A DNA stretch of 37,963 bases from Candidatus Proximibacter danicus (GCA_016710885.1 JADJUC010000009.1:1-37963), one strand, 5' to 3'; positions 19,207 to 29,672 are shown, counted from the stretch's first letter. The notes: generated from the letters alone by a model not told the origin. Program-made: numbers and translations.

Positions 19207-20124
19207 TCAGCCCGTATTTTTCAGCAAGATCTCGCCGAAGCGCCGGTAATCGCTTGCCTGCGGCGAGCGGACGTAGCTCTTCAGTAAAGCACCGATATAT
19301 GCGAGCAGATTCTCTGGCGCCTGCTTCCGGATGCGACGCCAGAAGCGATGCAGATACCAGCGGAAATGTCGTTGCAGTTCTTTGTCTGGAATCAACCCGG
19401 GGTTTGCTTCGAGGAACTTGGCGTAGGTGGCAAAGAAGGCGCCGAGCATTTTCTGCCGCTGACGTAGCGAGTTGCCTGGGTGTTTGCGGTAGCTGGCAAG
19501 CACTTCCGGGACGCGGGCAATAGCGTAACGGTGGACAGCCGAAGCCAGCAGTCTATGTCTTCCAGCGGCAGCGTCGGATCGAAGCCTCCGCTGGTGATAA
19601 AGGCGTCACGGCGCAGCGCAATCGACGGATTGGAAATCAGGTTGCGGTGGAATAGCCAGCGATAGGCCGCATTATCTGGCCCAGGAGGGGCATGCCGTGC
19701 CTTGTGCCGGCTGGTGGCGGATTTTCGTCCGCGTCGATGGTGTCCGTATCCGTATGGACCAGAGCCAGATCGGGGAGGTTCCACTCGTCGATCGCGGCCT
19801 GGATGCGTGCCACTTTTTCCGGGTAGAGACGGTCATCGGAACCGAGCAGGTGAACCCATTCCCCGCTGCAGGCTTCGATGCAGGCGTTCGAGTTCGCGCT
19901 GACCCCCGGTTCTCGCGGCGCTCAAGAACAATATGGCGAAAGCGATCGCGGTGGGCATCAAGAAAACGTTTGGCTACCTCGAAGGTGTCATCGGGCGAGC
20001 CATCGTCGATCAGCACCAGTTCGAGCTCGGGGTAGGTCTGTGCGCATACGGAGGCGAGACAGGTTTCGATATACCTGGCGTGGCGGTAGGCGGGAATGGC
20101 AATGCTGACCAGCGGCAGGGTCAC
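19207..20124 (-). CDS. Glycosyltransferase family 2 (frameshifted)
   Basis: The N-terminus VSIAIPAYRHARYIETCLAS with CAQTYPELELVLIDDGSPDDT is a standard GT-A family 2 fold start (nucleotide-sugar-binding Asp in IDDGS). Later pieces, in other frames, are YRWLFHRNLISNPSIALRRD, GGFDPTLPLEDIDCWLRL (the acceptor-side ED motif) and YRKHPGNSLRQRQKMLG. Breaks are near 19865, 19720 and 19505. Joined length is about 305 residues. The start is GTG 20122-20124, overlapping the stop of the upstream membrane glycosyltransferase. It is the last gene of the minus-strand LPS operon and ends 7 bases from the convergent fusion gene. Sugar and acceptor unknown. Confidence 0.85.
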
Positions 20125-21578
20125 GGCTTGCTTCCCTTTCCAGCAGGGATGGCGACGATGACGGCATCCTTGTTGGGAAGCTCGAAGCGTTGTACGACCT
20201 GCAGGGCACTGTCTCGGAGCCAGGACTCCCACGGTGGATCCTTGCGCGAAATCTCGAGAACGAAAAGTTCGTAGCGCTGGCTGGCGACGGCGCGTTCGAT
20301 CTCGGACCGGTTGTGGCGCTCGGCGACGGCCGCCTTCGTCCAGCCCGCGTGGAAAGCGGTGCGGCCGCTGTCGATGTACACCTTCGCTACGTCGGTACCA
20401 CTGTTTGCGAGCCACTTTCCGGCATTGATGTGATGCGTCTTGCCGGTGCCGGTGGATATGACGTTGGCCGCCGCCAGTACGAGGCTGAGCGCGATGATGA
20501 GGAGTCTGGCGTGTCGGAAGCGTGCGCAGAAAAGCTGTAGTCCGGTGGCGACAAAAGGGGTCGCCAGCAACAGGATCAGTCCGACATAGCGCCCGGCGAG
20601 AAACTGCAGATCGACGACGAAGATCGCGAGCACGCACAGGTGGGCTGCGATAGCCCAGACGAACAGCGCATGACGCCTTGCAGTGTTGCGTACCTCGCCG
20701 GCAACGAGGAAACCGGCGAGCGGCAGAAGGAAGATGCCGAACTTCTGGATCAGCTTGACCGGAATCAGCGCCAACGAGCCAAAAAACAGAATCGTGCGAG
20801 CCTGGCCGCGGGCGTATTCGATCAGGCCACCGGCCAAGGCCTCCGCCTTGGTATCGAAGCGTGACGTGCTGATTCGTCCGAGGTCGGATGCGATACGGTC
20901 GCTAACTCCCGGCCCGTTCGACAGGAACCACGCGCCAGTACCGCACCCCGAGCAGCGGCAGCATGCCGATCATTACCAGGTTCTGCCAGCGCTGCTCACG
21001 CGGTGCGGCGAACAGTTGCCAGGCGAGCAGTGCCGGAAACAGGGCCACAGCCTCTGGGCGGAAAGTGCTGCAGTCCCTACGGAGAGCTGAATTGCTACTG
21101 CACCCGGCCAACTCGGCTTCTCCTCCCAGCGCAGGGCCAGCCAGCAGGCGAGCATGACGAAAAACCAGCAGCCGAATTCGCGCAGCAATTCGTTGCGGTA
21201 TTCGTTGAAACCCGGTAGCGCCAGTACCGTCAGGCATGACCACCAGGCCAGTTCCGGCGCCCGGCGCACGACGCAGGCGACCATCAGTGCACAGGCGCCG
21301 GCCATGAACAGGGCGTTCAGCAGGTAGCCGGCATTCTCGAGGCCTAGGCCGGTGAGCTTGGAGACTAGGGCAATGCCTATCGACAGGAAGGGCCAGGCAA
21401 AGCTAGCCTTCGCGGCGGCGAAGCCTCCGTCGAGGAAGGCCTGGGCCGTATTGATGTAGAGCATGCCATCGCGGTTGATCGTGCTGCCCAAGCGGGCGAC
21501 GAGCGAAAGCAGCAGGCTGCCAGCGAGCGCGGTGGCGACGGGATTCAGCCAGCGAGGGAGGCGAGTCGGTATCATCAT
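20121..21578 (-). CDS. GT39/ArnT-like membrane glycosyltransferase (frameshifted)
   Basis: A polytopic membrane protein of about 485 residues after joining. The N-terminus has a first helix (VATALAGSLLLSLVARLG) followed by TINRDGMLYINTAQAFLDGG, the acidic first periplasmic loop typical of the PMT/ArnT/GT39 group that uses polyprenyl-phosphate sugars. Many hydrophobic segments follow (ENAGYLLNALFMAGACALMV; FGIFLLPLAGFLVAG; YVGLILLLATPFVATGLQLF), and a soluble C-terminal domain ends VVQRFELPNKDAVIVAIPAG. Breaks lie near 21090 and 20880. The stop overlaps the GTG of the downstream GT2. It may decorate LPS or another envelope glycan on the periplasmic side; the substrate cannot be read from sequence. 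Confidence 0.78.
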
Positions 21579-21584
21579 GGCGGA

Positions 21585-22637
21585 TCAGTCGCTCAGGGCG
21601 GGCAGCAGTTGATGGGTCAGCCGTGCCTTCCAGCTGTGGTGTGTCAGGAATGCCGTATGTCCGGCAACCGCAATTGCCTGGCGCGCCTCCGGGTGGGCCA
21701 AGTAATGACGAACCTTTTCAGCCAGTTCCCCCGAAGAGCGGTAGGTCTCGATCTCCTCACCGATCCGGAACAGTTCGCCCAGTTCGTCGCAATGGTCGGT
21801 AAGCAGGAAGCAGCCTGCCGCAAGCGCCTCGAAGATGCGCAGGTTGATGCCGGTTTCGGCGCCATAGAAATCAGTGCGGGTGATGTTGAGCACGATTTTC
21901 GACTGGCTGAGCAGGGCGTGCAGCTCCTCGCCCCAAACCGGGCAGTCATCGATGCGCGCGCGCAGCGCTGTCGAGATCAGCGGGAAGTTGCGCTGCCAGC
22001 GGTTGCCGCGCACTGTGACATGGTCACGGATGCCTTCGAGCAGGAAGATGCGGCGCAGGTCGCCGCTGCCGACGAAGAGTACGTCGGTCTGCTGCTCACT
22101 CCGTGGTGCGTCGATCGGCTTGGCGCCGAACGGGACGAACATGGCCTCTAGCCAGCGCGTGTCGCGGAAGAAGCGCGTCGTTACCGCTGAGCAGGAAAGG
22201 ATGCGGTCGTAGACCGGCAGTTCGTTCTCGACGAAGAAGATGAACTCACGCCGCCGGCCGTAGAGGTTGCAGGTGTCGGTGTCGTAGAGGAAGAGGCCAG
22301 CGCCTGCCTCGTCAGCAAACCGACGCAGTAGCTGCGGGTCGAAGAATTTGTAGATGAAGCCGATGACAAGGATGTGGCTCGGCTGTTCGCGCGTGATCAG
22401 GTCGCGCAGCTCGTTCTCGACGAGCTTGGGCAGGAAGTAGAAGGCGTCGCCATCCGTGCCCCGGTTGCGCAGTTTCGCGTAGGCGGAGCGAGCGCCATGA
22501 AATGGCCGGCGCCTTGCCTGCAGGCAATCGAAATGCGTTGCGGGGACACTCAGCTCGCCAAGAGTCTCGTAGACCTCGCGACCGAGCGGCACGCCACCGA
22601 TTCCATCGAGGATGAGGATCTTGCGAATCTCGCTCAC
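21585..22637 (-). CDS. CgeB-like glycosyltransferase
   Basis: Intact 350-residue frame. The N-terminal part (ILILDGIGGVPLGREVYETL; SHILVIGFIYKFFDPQLLRR; LFLYDTDTCNLYGRRREFIF) is a GT-B Rossmann-like half. The C-terminal half has DVLFVGSGD and the typical GT1-like end IVLNITRTDFYGAETGINLRIFEALAAGCFLLTDHCDELGELF, as in CgeB/'glycosyl transferases group 1' proteins. The Glu in IFEA is the usual nucleotide-sugar ribose contact of this fold. It overlaps the next upstream gene (22634-22637) and precedes the GT39-like gene by 6 bases, so it is operonic. It probably acts in the cytosol on the LPS core or a side chain; donor unknown. Confidence 0.83.
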   Translation of the reverse strand: MSEIRKILILDGIGGVPLGREVYETLGELSVPATHFDCLQARRRPFHGARSAYAKLRNRGTDGDAFYFLPKLVENELRDLITREQPSHILVIGFIYKFFDPQLLRRFADEAGAGLFLYDTDTCNLYGRRREFIFFVENELPVYDRILSCSAVTTRFFRDTRWLEAMFVPFGAKPIDAPRSEQQTDVLFVGSGDLRRIFLLEGIRDHVTVRGNRWQRNFPLISTALRARIDDCPVWGEELHALLSQSKIVLNITRTDFYGAETGINLRIFEALAAGCFLLTDHCDELGELFRIGEEIETYRSSGELAEKVRHYLAHPEARQAIAVAGHTAFLTHHSWKARLTHQLLPALSD

Positions 22638-23640
22638 GATAGCGACCTCCGCGCGGCGATGACGTCGCCGACGCCGACGAAGGGTTTCCAGACCTCGCCG
22701 CGGAATCCCGGCAGCGTCAGGCGTGGACAGACTACCCGGGCGGGAGCCCAGTCCGGGCGCCAGTGGAACTTCGGGTTCTGCTTGCGGTAGATGGTGACGA
22801 CCGGCACGCCGAGGAAGGAGGCTAGGTGGCCGTTGCCGGAATCATTGGCGATCACCGCGCCGGACTCGTAGAGATAGGCTGCCAGTTCGCCGATGTCGTG
22901 GAAGACTGGTGTTTCGAAAGCGTTCCCCGGCATCTTCCGCCAGCGCTCGTGGTTTGTCGGGGCGACAACGATCTTCGGCTGGTCGCCCGCAGCCTGCAGT
23001 TCGCGGCACAGCTTGAGGAAGCGCGCGGCGGCCAGTCCTTCTTCTGCGGCCAGGCCGAATCCGGGCTGACGACGATGCGCCGGGCATGGCGGCGTAACTG
23101 CAATCCGGTCGGCGGCGTCAGCGCCACGGTGCGCGTCAGCTGCGTCAAGCCCATGCGCTTTTGCAGGTACTCGAGCGTAATGTCGACGACGCTTTCGGTT
23201 GTGTACTCGCGGTCGCGGATCGAGCCGCCGCAATCGAGCAGCCTTTGCAGCGCAGCGAAGGTTTCAGGCGGCAGCGTTGCACGCTTCGCTTCGGTCAGGT
23301 CAAAGCGCCAGTCGTCCGGCGTCTTCTGGCAGATCAGCAGCCACTTACGGCGCATCGCATCGGTCATTGCCGGGTCCATGCGATCGCGCAGGAATTGCGG
23401 TGGGCTCATGATGACCAAGTCGAAGCCGGTGAGTGCCGTGTCCATCTCTTCCGCTGTCGGGTAAGGATAAATCTCGAACTGCGGCAGCCAGGCACGCAGC
23501 TGGTAGCCGATGTTGCCGAAATAGGTGACGGCGAAACCGTTCAGGCGCAGGTTCTCTGCCATCATCAGGTAGATCAGGCCATCGCCGAGCGAACTGAAGG
23601 CGACCAGCGCGATGCGAGCTTTCGGCGTCGGCGCGTTCAT
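22634..23640 (-). CDS. Heptosyltransferase-like glycosyltransferase, GT9 family (one apparent frameshift)
   Basis: About 335 residues. The N-terminus RIALVAFSSLGDGLIYLMMAENL is the GT9 'G-D' opening that in WaaC/WaaF holds the catalytic Asp (SSLGDGL). The central ARRIVVSPDSAWPQKKDW and the C-terminal GAVIANDSGNGHLASFLGVPVVTIYRK match the GT9 pattern (S..K.W and NDSGxxHLA). The break is near 23040; adding one base gives WPAARFLKLCRELQAAG. It is divergent from classical WaaC/WaaF, so ADP-heptose use is a guess. Both ends overlap neighbours by 4 bases (ATGA), placing it inside the operon between a GT4 and the CgeB-like enzyme. Confidence 0.83.
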
Positions 23641-24740
23641 GCCGAAAGCCCCCGCTGCACCATCGGTAGCGAGAAGAAGCGCTGCCGGGCCGCCGCGTCC
23701 GAGAAGCATTCGCGCAGGCGCGCCAGACCATTCCCGGCCATGCATGTCGATGTAAAGAAGGCAGCCAGCTTGTCGGCCAGCGTCGCTGCATCGTGCAGCG
23801 GAAACAGTTGCGCCGAGTCGGCGACGACTTCCGGCGCACCACCACAGTTGGTGGCCATCACCGGCACGCCGGCGGCCATCGCTTCCAGCAAGACCATGCC
23901 GAAGGGCTCGTGATCCGAACTGAGGACGAACAGATCGAAGGCGGAGAAGAGTCCGCGTACGTTCGGGACCTGGCCGAGAAAACGTACGCGGTCGGCGATG
24001 CCGAGCCGGGCGGCCTGCCCCTTCAGTGTGTCTTCCAGCGGTCCGCTGCCGGCGATGGCGAGCAGCGTGCCGGCCGGCAGCTTGGGCAGCGCCTTGGCGA
24101 AACCGGCGAGCAGCGTCGCCTGGTCCTTGTCCGGGTGCAGGCGGCCGACGTTGCCGACCACCGGTACATCCTTCGGCAAGCCAAGCGTGTCGCGGCCGCA
24201 TCGCGCGGCACGATCTCGGCCTGCACGGCGGCAGCGTCAAGCCGGTTGTGCAACGTTTCGATCTTCTCCGCCGGCCACTGTGGCAGGTTGCGGCGGATAT
24301 CGTCGCGTACTGCGTCCGATACGGCGAGCAGCGACAGACGCTTCCGGAAGGCGTTGGCAAACCAGCGGCGCGAAGCACGCTTGTAGTCGCCGAAGGCATG
24401 GTGCACGCTGATTACCGGCAGGTTCGTCGCCAGGCAGGCGATGTAGGTCGGCTTGGCGCGGTGTGCGATGACCAGTGCGAAGTCGCGGCTGGCAACGATC
24501 TTCTTCAGCGCTTGGATCGCTGCGAGTTTCAGCCCGCCGACAGCTTTGCTGCTGAAATCGAGGAAGATCACCTCGTCCGATGCCGATGCTTGCCGCACTG
24601 CCTCACTCGGCTCGCCGGTCAGATAGACGGTAATCACCTTGTACGGCGAACCTTTGAACAGCACTGCGTACTGTCGCGCGACGTCGACGAAGGGGCCGTA
24701 ATGCCGAATGGCAGAACTGCAGGACCCAGCGGTCGGCCAT
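23637..24740 (-). CDS. Glycosyltransferase family 4 (frameshifted)
   Basis: About 367 residues after joining. The start is ATG 24738-24740 (MADRWVLQFCH), and after a break near 24705 the frame reads YAVLFKGSPYKVITVYLTGE. Then FALVIAHRAKPTYIACLATN, VHHAFGDYKRASRRWFANAF and the GT4 core VVGNVGRLHPDKDQATLLAGFAKAL, IAGSGPLEDTLK, VRFLGQVPNVRGLFSAFDLF and EPFGMVLLEAMAAGVPVMAT (EX7E motif intact). The second break is near 24190. The arrangement resembles the WapH-type core glucosyltransferase beside a carbamoyltransferase in pseudomonads, but that equivalence is inferred. It starts 8 bases after the carbamoyltransferase stop. Confidence 0.87.
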
Positions 24741-24748
24741 GGGTCAGG

Positions 24749-26488
24749 CTACCTTGACCGAGTCTTGACCACGAGGACATCCTCCATGATCAGATACTCC
24801 AGGTCCGAGCCGAAGAACATGTTCAGCGCGTCGGTCGGCGAACAGATCATTGCTTCGCCGCGGCGGTTGAGCGAGGTGTTGAGGACGACCCCGTTTCCGG
24901 TCAGCTTTTCCAGTTCCAGCATCAGGTCGTAGTAGCGCGGGTTGAACTCGCGCTTCAGCACCTGCGCGCGCGAGGTACCGTCCTCGTGCACGACTTCCGG
25001 CACGCGCGACTTCCATTCCTCGGCGACCTCGAAGGTGAAGGTCATGAACGGCGCCGGGTGGTCGCTGCCGAGCATCTGCGGGCCGACGGTGTCGAGCATG
25101 CTCGGGCAGAACGGCCGCCAGCGCTCGCGGAACTTGATCTGCTCGTTGATGCGGTCGGCGACGCCGGCGGCGCTCGGGCAGCCCAGGATCGAGCGGCCGC
25201 CGAGCGCGCGCGGGCCGAACTCCATGCGGCCCTGGAACCAGGCAACCGGGTTGCCGTCGACGAGTACCTTGGCGATGTCCTGCGCTACGTTGTCAATCTT
25301 GCGCCACTGCGGCTTCGACGGATGGCGCGCGCAGGCGGCGATCACATCCTCGTTGGTGTAGGCCGGGCCGAGGGGACGTGCTCCATCTTCTCGACCGGCA
25401 CGCCGCGCTGCACCGACACATACGAAGCGGCGCCAATGGCCGTGCCGGCGTCGCCCGAGGCCGGCTGCACGAACAACTCCTTGAGGTCCGGGCGGGCGAT
25501 GATCTTCTGGTTCAGCTTGACGTTCAGCGCCCCGCCGCCGGAGAAGGCCAGCTTGCCGGTCTCCTTGAGGATGTCGCCGAGGTAGTACTCGATCATCTGC
25601 AGCGATAGGTCCTCGAACAGCTTCTGCATGCTCGCCGCGTAGTGAATGTACGGGTCGTCGGCGATGTCGCCGTGGCGCATCGGGCCGAGCCAGTCGATCA
25701 GTTTCGGCGAGAAATAGTAGCCCTTGCCTTTTTCCTTGTAGCGGCGGAAGCCGATCACGTTGGCGTAGTCGGTATTGACGATCAGCTCACCGTTCTCGAA
25801 TTTTGCCAGCCGCGAGAAATCGTATTTGGTCGGGTCGCCGTAGGGCGCCATGCCCATCACCTTGTACTCGCCATCGAGCATCTCGAAGCCGAGGTATTCG
25901 GTTAGCGCTCCATAGAGGCCGCCGAGCGAATCCGGATCGTAGAACTCCTTGATCTTGTGGATCTTGCCGTTCTCGCCATAACCGAAGAAGGTCGTCGCGT
26001 ACTCGCCCTTGCCGTCGATGCCGAGGATCGCTGTCTTCTCGGTGAAACCCGAGCAGTGGTAGGCCGACGAAGCGTGTGCCAGGTGGTGCTCGACCGGTAC
26101 GATCTCGATTTTCTTCAGGTCAAAGCCGAGTTGTACGAGGCACCACTCGATGCGTTTCTTGTAGCGAAAGTAACGGCGGTTGCCGGTCAGGATCGCGTCG
26201 AGCGCACGGTCCGGCGCGTACCAGTAGCGCTTGGCGTAGTGCCAGCGGGCCTTTTCCGTGAGGCTGATCGGCGCAAACGGGATGGCGACCACCTGCACGT
26301 CGGGCCGGCTTCAGCCCGGCGAACTCAAGGCAGAACTTCGCCGCTTCGTAGGGCATGCGGTTCTTCGCATGCTTGTCGCGGACGAAGCGTTCCTCTTCGG
26401 CAGCGGCAACCAGCTTGCCGTCGATGTAGAGGGCGGCCGATGGGTCGTGCGTCAGTGCGCCGGAAAGTCCAAGTACAGTCAGTGCCAA
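24749..26488 (-). CDS. Carbamoyltransferase, NodU/CmcH family (two apparent frameshifts)
   Basis: These enzymes transfer a carbamoyl group from carbamoyl phosphate through carbamoyl-AMP to a sugar or other hydroxyl. The N-terminal Kae1-like domain shows LSGALTHDPSAALYIDG, AAEEERFVRDKH, VEHHLAHASSAYHCSGF, ILGIDGKGEYATTFFGY and FSGGGALNVKLNQKI. The C-terminal domain has the signature GRMEFGPRALGGRSILGCP and NTSLNRRGEAMICSPTDAL. Breaks are near 26305 and in the G run 25372-25375 (one G missing); correction gives about 580 residues, the normal length. The start is probably TTG 26486. In P. aeruginosa a homologue (WapO, PA5005) carbamoylates core heptose II; the same job is likely here given the adjoining glycosyltransferases and kinases. 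Confidence 0.9.
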
Positions 26489-26573
26489 AATCGGGTCTCT
26501 TGCAGTCGTTTAGCCGGAGGGTTGCCGGCGATAAGCACGCAAGTATACCTGTCCGGCGGCATTCTTCGGCAAA

Positions 26574-27247
26574 TCAGGCGCTTGCGCCCTGATTTTCGTG
26601 CGCCGAAAGCAGTATCTGCCATTCCGTTTCTGACCAAACCCGCTGGTGCCGCTCAGTTGCTCAAGATCGTGACGGGCGGCCTTGCCCGGCAGCAGCGGCT
26701 TGCGCAGCTTCTCAAGGTCGATCAGGGCGACGAGCGGTCGGTCGTTATCCCAGCGCACCATGATGTGCTTGTCGTAGAGGCAACTGTGCTGCCAGCCGGC
26801 ACGGTGCATGATGCCGAGCATGCGGCCGGTTTCGGCGGCCAGGGCCGCGCGCGCGGCTGCATCCAGCCCGGTCTGGGTGTCCAGCGCCAGAAAGCCGGCA
26901 AGCTCCTCGGTGACCAGCACCGCCTCGTAGCCTTCGGCCGATTGCCGCTCGCCGTGGAAAACCGGCTTCGGCACGGTCAGGCCAAGCGCCTGCAGGCGGC
27001 CGATATTCACCCGTTCGCGGCTGGCTGTTGGCCAGCCGAAGGGGTGGTCCAGCGTGCGGCACAGGTGGTCGCACTGTTTTTTGATGTAATAGAGGGTGTC
27101 GCCGATGCGCAGGCGCATCATCCCGCTCCAGCCGTTACGCCGCTCGTTCGGCTCTTCCACCCAGGCGCCGGGGGCCTGCCACCAGCCGTCGAAATCCTTC
27201 GGTAGCGCGGTTGGCTGGGCGTTGTCGGTGCTGGCTGCGGGGGTCAT
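26574..27247 (-). CDS. InaA-type LPS kinase (one apparent frameshift)
   Basis: About 224 residues. ATG 27245-27247 overlaps the stop of the upstream acyltransferase. Features in order: WSGMMRLRIGDTLYYIKKQ (Lys strand), HPFGWPTASRERVNIGRLQAL, VLVTEELAGFLAL, MHRAGWQHSCLYDKHIMVRW and VALIDLEKLRKP with RHDLEQL. The loop HSCLYDKHIMV is the InaA-type catalytic loop, where the order of Asp and His differs from classical kinases; the metal-binding Asp in LIDLEK is present. Adding one base near 26655 restores the end VWSETEWQILLSAHENQ and a stop at 26574. It probably phosphorylates an LPS core sugar. This is the sixth kinase-family gene in the window. Confidence 0.82.
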
Positions 27248-28204
27248 GACGAAGCTTTCGTGATTGCGGCGACGGATTTCTTGTAAGGGTTCTCCTGGCC
27301 TGGCGGGCACGTCTTGAAACGGCGATGTACCCAGTAGTATTGCTCCGGCATGGTGCGAACGACCGATTCGATCCACTCGTTCATGCGCCGGGTGTCCGCT
27401 TCGGCATCCTCGGTCGGGAAATTTTCCCATGCATCTCCGAACTCGACCAAATAGCCTTCTCCACCCGGCAGGATGCGACTGACACAGGGCATGACTGCCG
27501 CACCTGTCAGACGTGAAATGCGGGAAAGGCCGGTGATTGTCCAGGCAGGAACACCAAAGAAAGGGGAGAAGACGGCATCCCTGGTCCGGAAATTCATGTC
27601 GGGTTGATAGCAGATCGGCCGGCCGGACTTCATGGCTTTTACGGTTGCCCGCAAACTATCCCGACGCGACAGCAATTGCTGGTTGCCAAACCGCGTGCGG
27701 CCGTGGAGAAACAAACGGTTGAAGACAGGATCTGATTGTTCGGCGTAAATACACGATATCGTGGCTCATCGTGACCGCCGCGCCGCCGATATCTATGCCG
27801 ACGAAGTGCGGGAACAGCAGCATGATCGGCCGCCCGGTCTGCTTCAAAGCCTGTAGCTTTTCATCGCCCTCTATCCTGATCAGGCGCGTCAATCGCTCGC
27901 GGCTGGCCCACCACAGCAGATTCCGCTCCAGCATGCTGCGGCCAAGTGCCCGGAAATGCTGCAATGCCAGTGCTTCCCGAGCCTCTTCGTTGAGATCCGG
28001 AAAGCACAGGAGGAGATTGGTGCGCACAATATGCCGACGCTTTTGGCAAAGCGGTAGAGCAGGCTGCCCAGCCCATTGCCCAAGGCTGCCAGCACCGAAA
28101 GCGGCAGAAAGTGCAGAATCCAGAGCAGAGCGACGGGCGCGGGAAAACATATTTGGTAAATGATGTTGGCGAGGAGGCGAAAGAGGCGGAAGTATCTCCG
28201 GCAT
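27244..28204 (-). CDS. LpxL/HtrB-family acyltransferase (copy 2, frameshifted)
   Basis: About 318 residues after joining. The start is ATG 28202-28204 (MPEILPPLSPPRQ). A hydrophobic N-terminus (LAALGNGLGSLLYRFAKSVG, in another frame) is followed by NEEAREALALQHFRALGRSMLE, the catalytic HxxxxD motif as PHFVGID, and NQQLLSRRDSLRATVKAMKSG. The family pattern CYQPDMNFRTRDAVFSPFFG (Asp and FFG) and YYWVHRRFKTCP follow near the end. Breaks are near 28130, 28055 and 27735. Together with copy 1 at 9.4 kb it would supply both secondary acylations of lipid A; HFVGID against HLGCFE suggests different specificities. It heads the minus-strand operon and is divergent from the GNAT gene. Confidence 0.88.
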
Positions 28205-28305
28205 CGTCACTTGGTCAAACCGCGAGATTCTCCTCGAGAGGGGGCTTGATTGCTCCGGCAGCGCCCGCAACCGATAATCACACGACTCCAGAAGAAATTA
28301 TCGCC

Positions 28306-28812
28306 ATGTCTCCCGATATCCAACCTGTGCGCCCCGTCGACGTCGAATCTATCGCAGCGCTTGCCCGCGAAATCTGGCAATCCGCCTACGCCGGGATCAT
28401 CACCCAGGCGCAGATAGACTACATGCTGGCCCAGCGCTACAACACGGCGCGTTTGTTCGAAGAATTGGGGAAATCCGGCTATTGGTGGGATCAGGCCTTC
28501 GTCAATGGTGCGCGGGTGGCCTTTTCCTCCGGCTATCTGACGGGCGTCCCCGGCGAGATCAAACTGGACAAGGTCTACGTGCATCCCGTGCATCAGCGCA
28601 GCGGCATTGGTGGTGCGTTGATCGATGGCGTTATCGCGCATGGCCGGGAGTCGGGCTGCGATACGCTGATCCTGGCGGTCAACAAACAGAATGCCAAGGC
28701 CATTGGCGCCTATGAAAAGCGGGGTTTTGTCGTGCGCGAGTCGGTTCGTGTCGATATCGGCGGCGGATTTGTCATGGACGACTTTATAATGGCCCGATCC
28801 ATTGCGCAGTGA
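28306..28812 (+). CDS. GNAT-family N-acetyltransferase
   Basis: Intact frame of 168 residues. The GNAT core is clear: VRPVDVESIAALAREIW and YAGIITQAQIDYMLAQRY at the start, LDKVYVHPVHQRSGIGGALIDGVIAHG (acetyl-CoA pyrophosphate loop, motif A) and LILAVNKQNAKAIGAYEKRGFVV (motif B). The opening resembles diamine/ribosomal-type acetyltransferases, but the acceptor cannot be told. The ATG at 28306 is where family-like sequence begins; the open frame extends upstream without support. The dapF start lies 15 bases after its stop, so co-transcription is likely. Confidence 0.88.
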   Translation: MSPDIQPVRPVDVESIAALAREIWQSAYAGIITQAQIDYMLAQRYNTARLFEELGKSGYWWDQAFVNGARVAFSSGYLTGVPGEIKLDKVYVHPVHQRSGIGGALIDGVIAHGRESGCDTLILAVNKQNAKAIGAYEKRGFVVRESVRVDIGGGFVMDDFIMARSIAQ

Positions 28813-28826
28813 GCCGCGACGCAGCC

Positions 28827-29654
28827 ATGAAACTCAAGTTCTCCAAAATGCACGGGCTGGGCAACGATTTCGTTGTCCTGATGGCGTTCGTCAGCACATC
28901 GACCTGACCCCGACGCAGCTGCGCGCGCTGGCCGACCGCCATTTCGGCATCGGCTGCGACCAGATCCTGCTTGTTGAAAACCCTCGCAGCCGGACATCGA
29001 TTTCCGCTATCGCATCTTCAACGCAGATGGCAGCGAGGTTGAGCAGTGCGGCAACGGCGCTCGCTGTTTCGTGCGCTTCGTGCACGACCAGGGGCTGACC
29101 GACAAGGCTGAAATCCGCGTCGAAACGATGAGCGGGGTTATCGGCCCCCGGCTGGAAGCCAATGGGCTGGTGACGGTCGACATGGGCGTGCCGGTGTTCG
29201 AGCCCGAGCGCATACCTTTTGTCAGCCCGTCGAATGAGATCGTGCAGCCGCTGATGGTTCGTGATCGTGAAGTGATGATCACCGCGGTCTCCATGGGCAA
29301 CCCGCACGCTGTGCAGGTGGTGCCGGATATCGATTTGGCACCCGTCGCCAAGGATGGTCCGCAGATCGAGTCCCATCCGCGTTTTCCCCAGCGGGTCAAT
29401 GCCGGTTTCATGGAAATCATCGACCGGCACTCGATTCTCCTGCGCGTCTATGAGCGTGGTGCGGGAGAAACCTCGCTTGTGGCACTGGCGCCTGTGCTGC
29501 CGTCGTGGCGGGTATCAGCCGCGGCCTTGTAGATTCGCCGGTACGGCGTTGAAACGCGGGGCGGAGAATTGAACATTGCCTGAATGGGGCAGGCATGCCG
29601 GTACTGATGACCGGCCCGGCAGTTACCGTTTTTTCGGGACAAATCGAACTGTAA
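28827..29654 (+). CDS. dapF: Diaminopimelate epimerase (heavily frameshifted)
   Basis: DapF converts LL- to meso-diaminopimelate for lysine and peptidoglycan. The start MKLKFSKMHGLGNDFVVL is typical. Later segments, across frames, are LRALADRHFGIGCDQILLVE, FNADGSEVEQCGNGARCFVR (first catalytic Cys), GLVTVDMGVPVFEPERIPF, VSMGNPHAVQVV, HPRFPQRVNAGFME and ACGTGACAAVVAG (second catalytic Cys), ending VTVFSGQIEL. Breaks are near 28877, 28985, 29475, 29535 and 29590. The corrected span is exactly 276 codons including the stop, matching the family. Because the enzyme is normally essential, I attribute the breaks to sequence errors. The uncorrected frame would stop at 28905. Confidence 0.92.
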
Positions 29655-29672
29655 GAACCAAGAAAGCGAACC

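Noticed and set aside
10290..28204. Pseudogenisation of the LPS locus
   Set aside because: The same type of damage hits genes that are normally essential or conserved outside the locus (ahcY, dapF, xerC, hslV), and fixes are single bases often in homopolymers, so sequence error is simpler.
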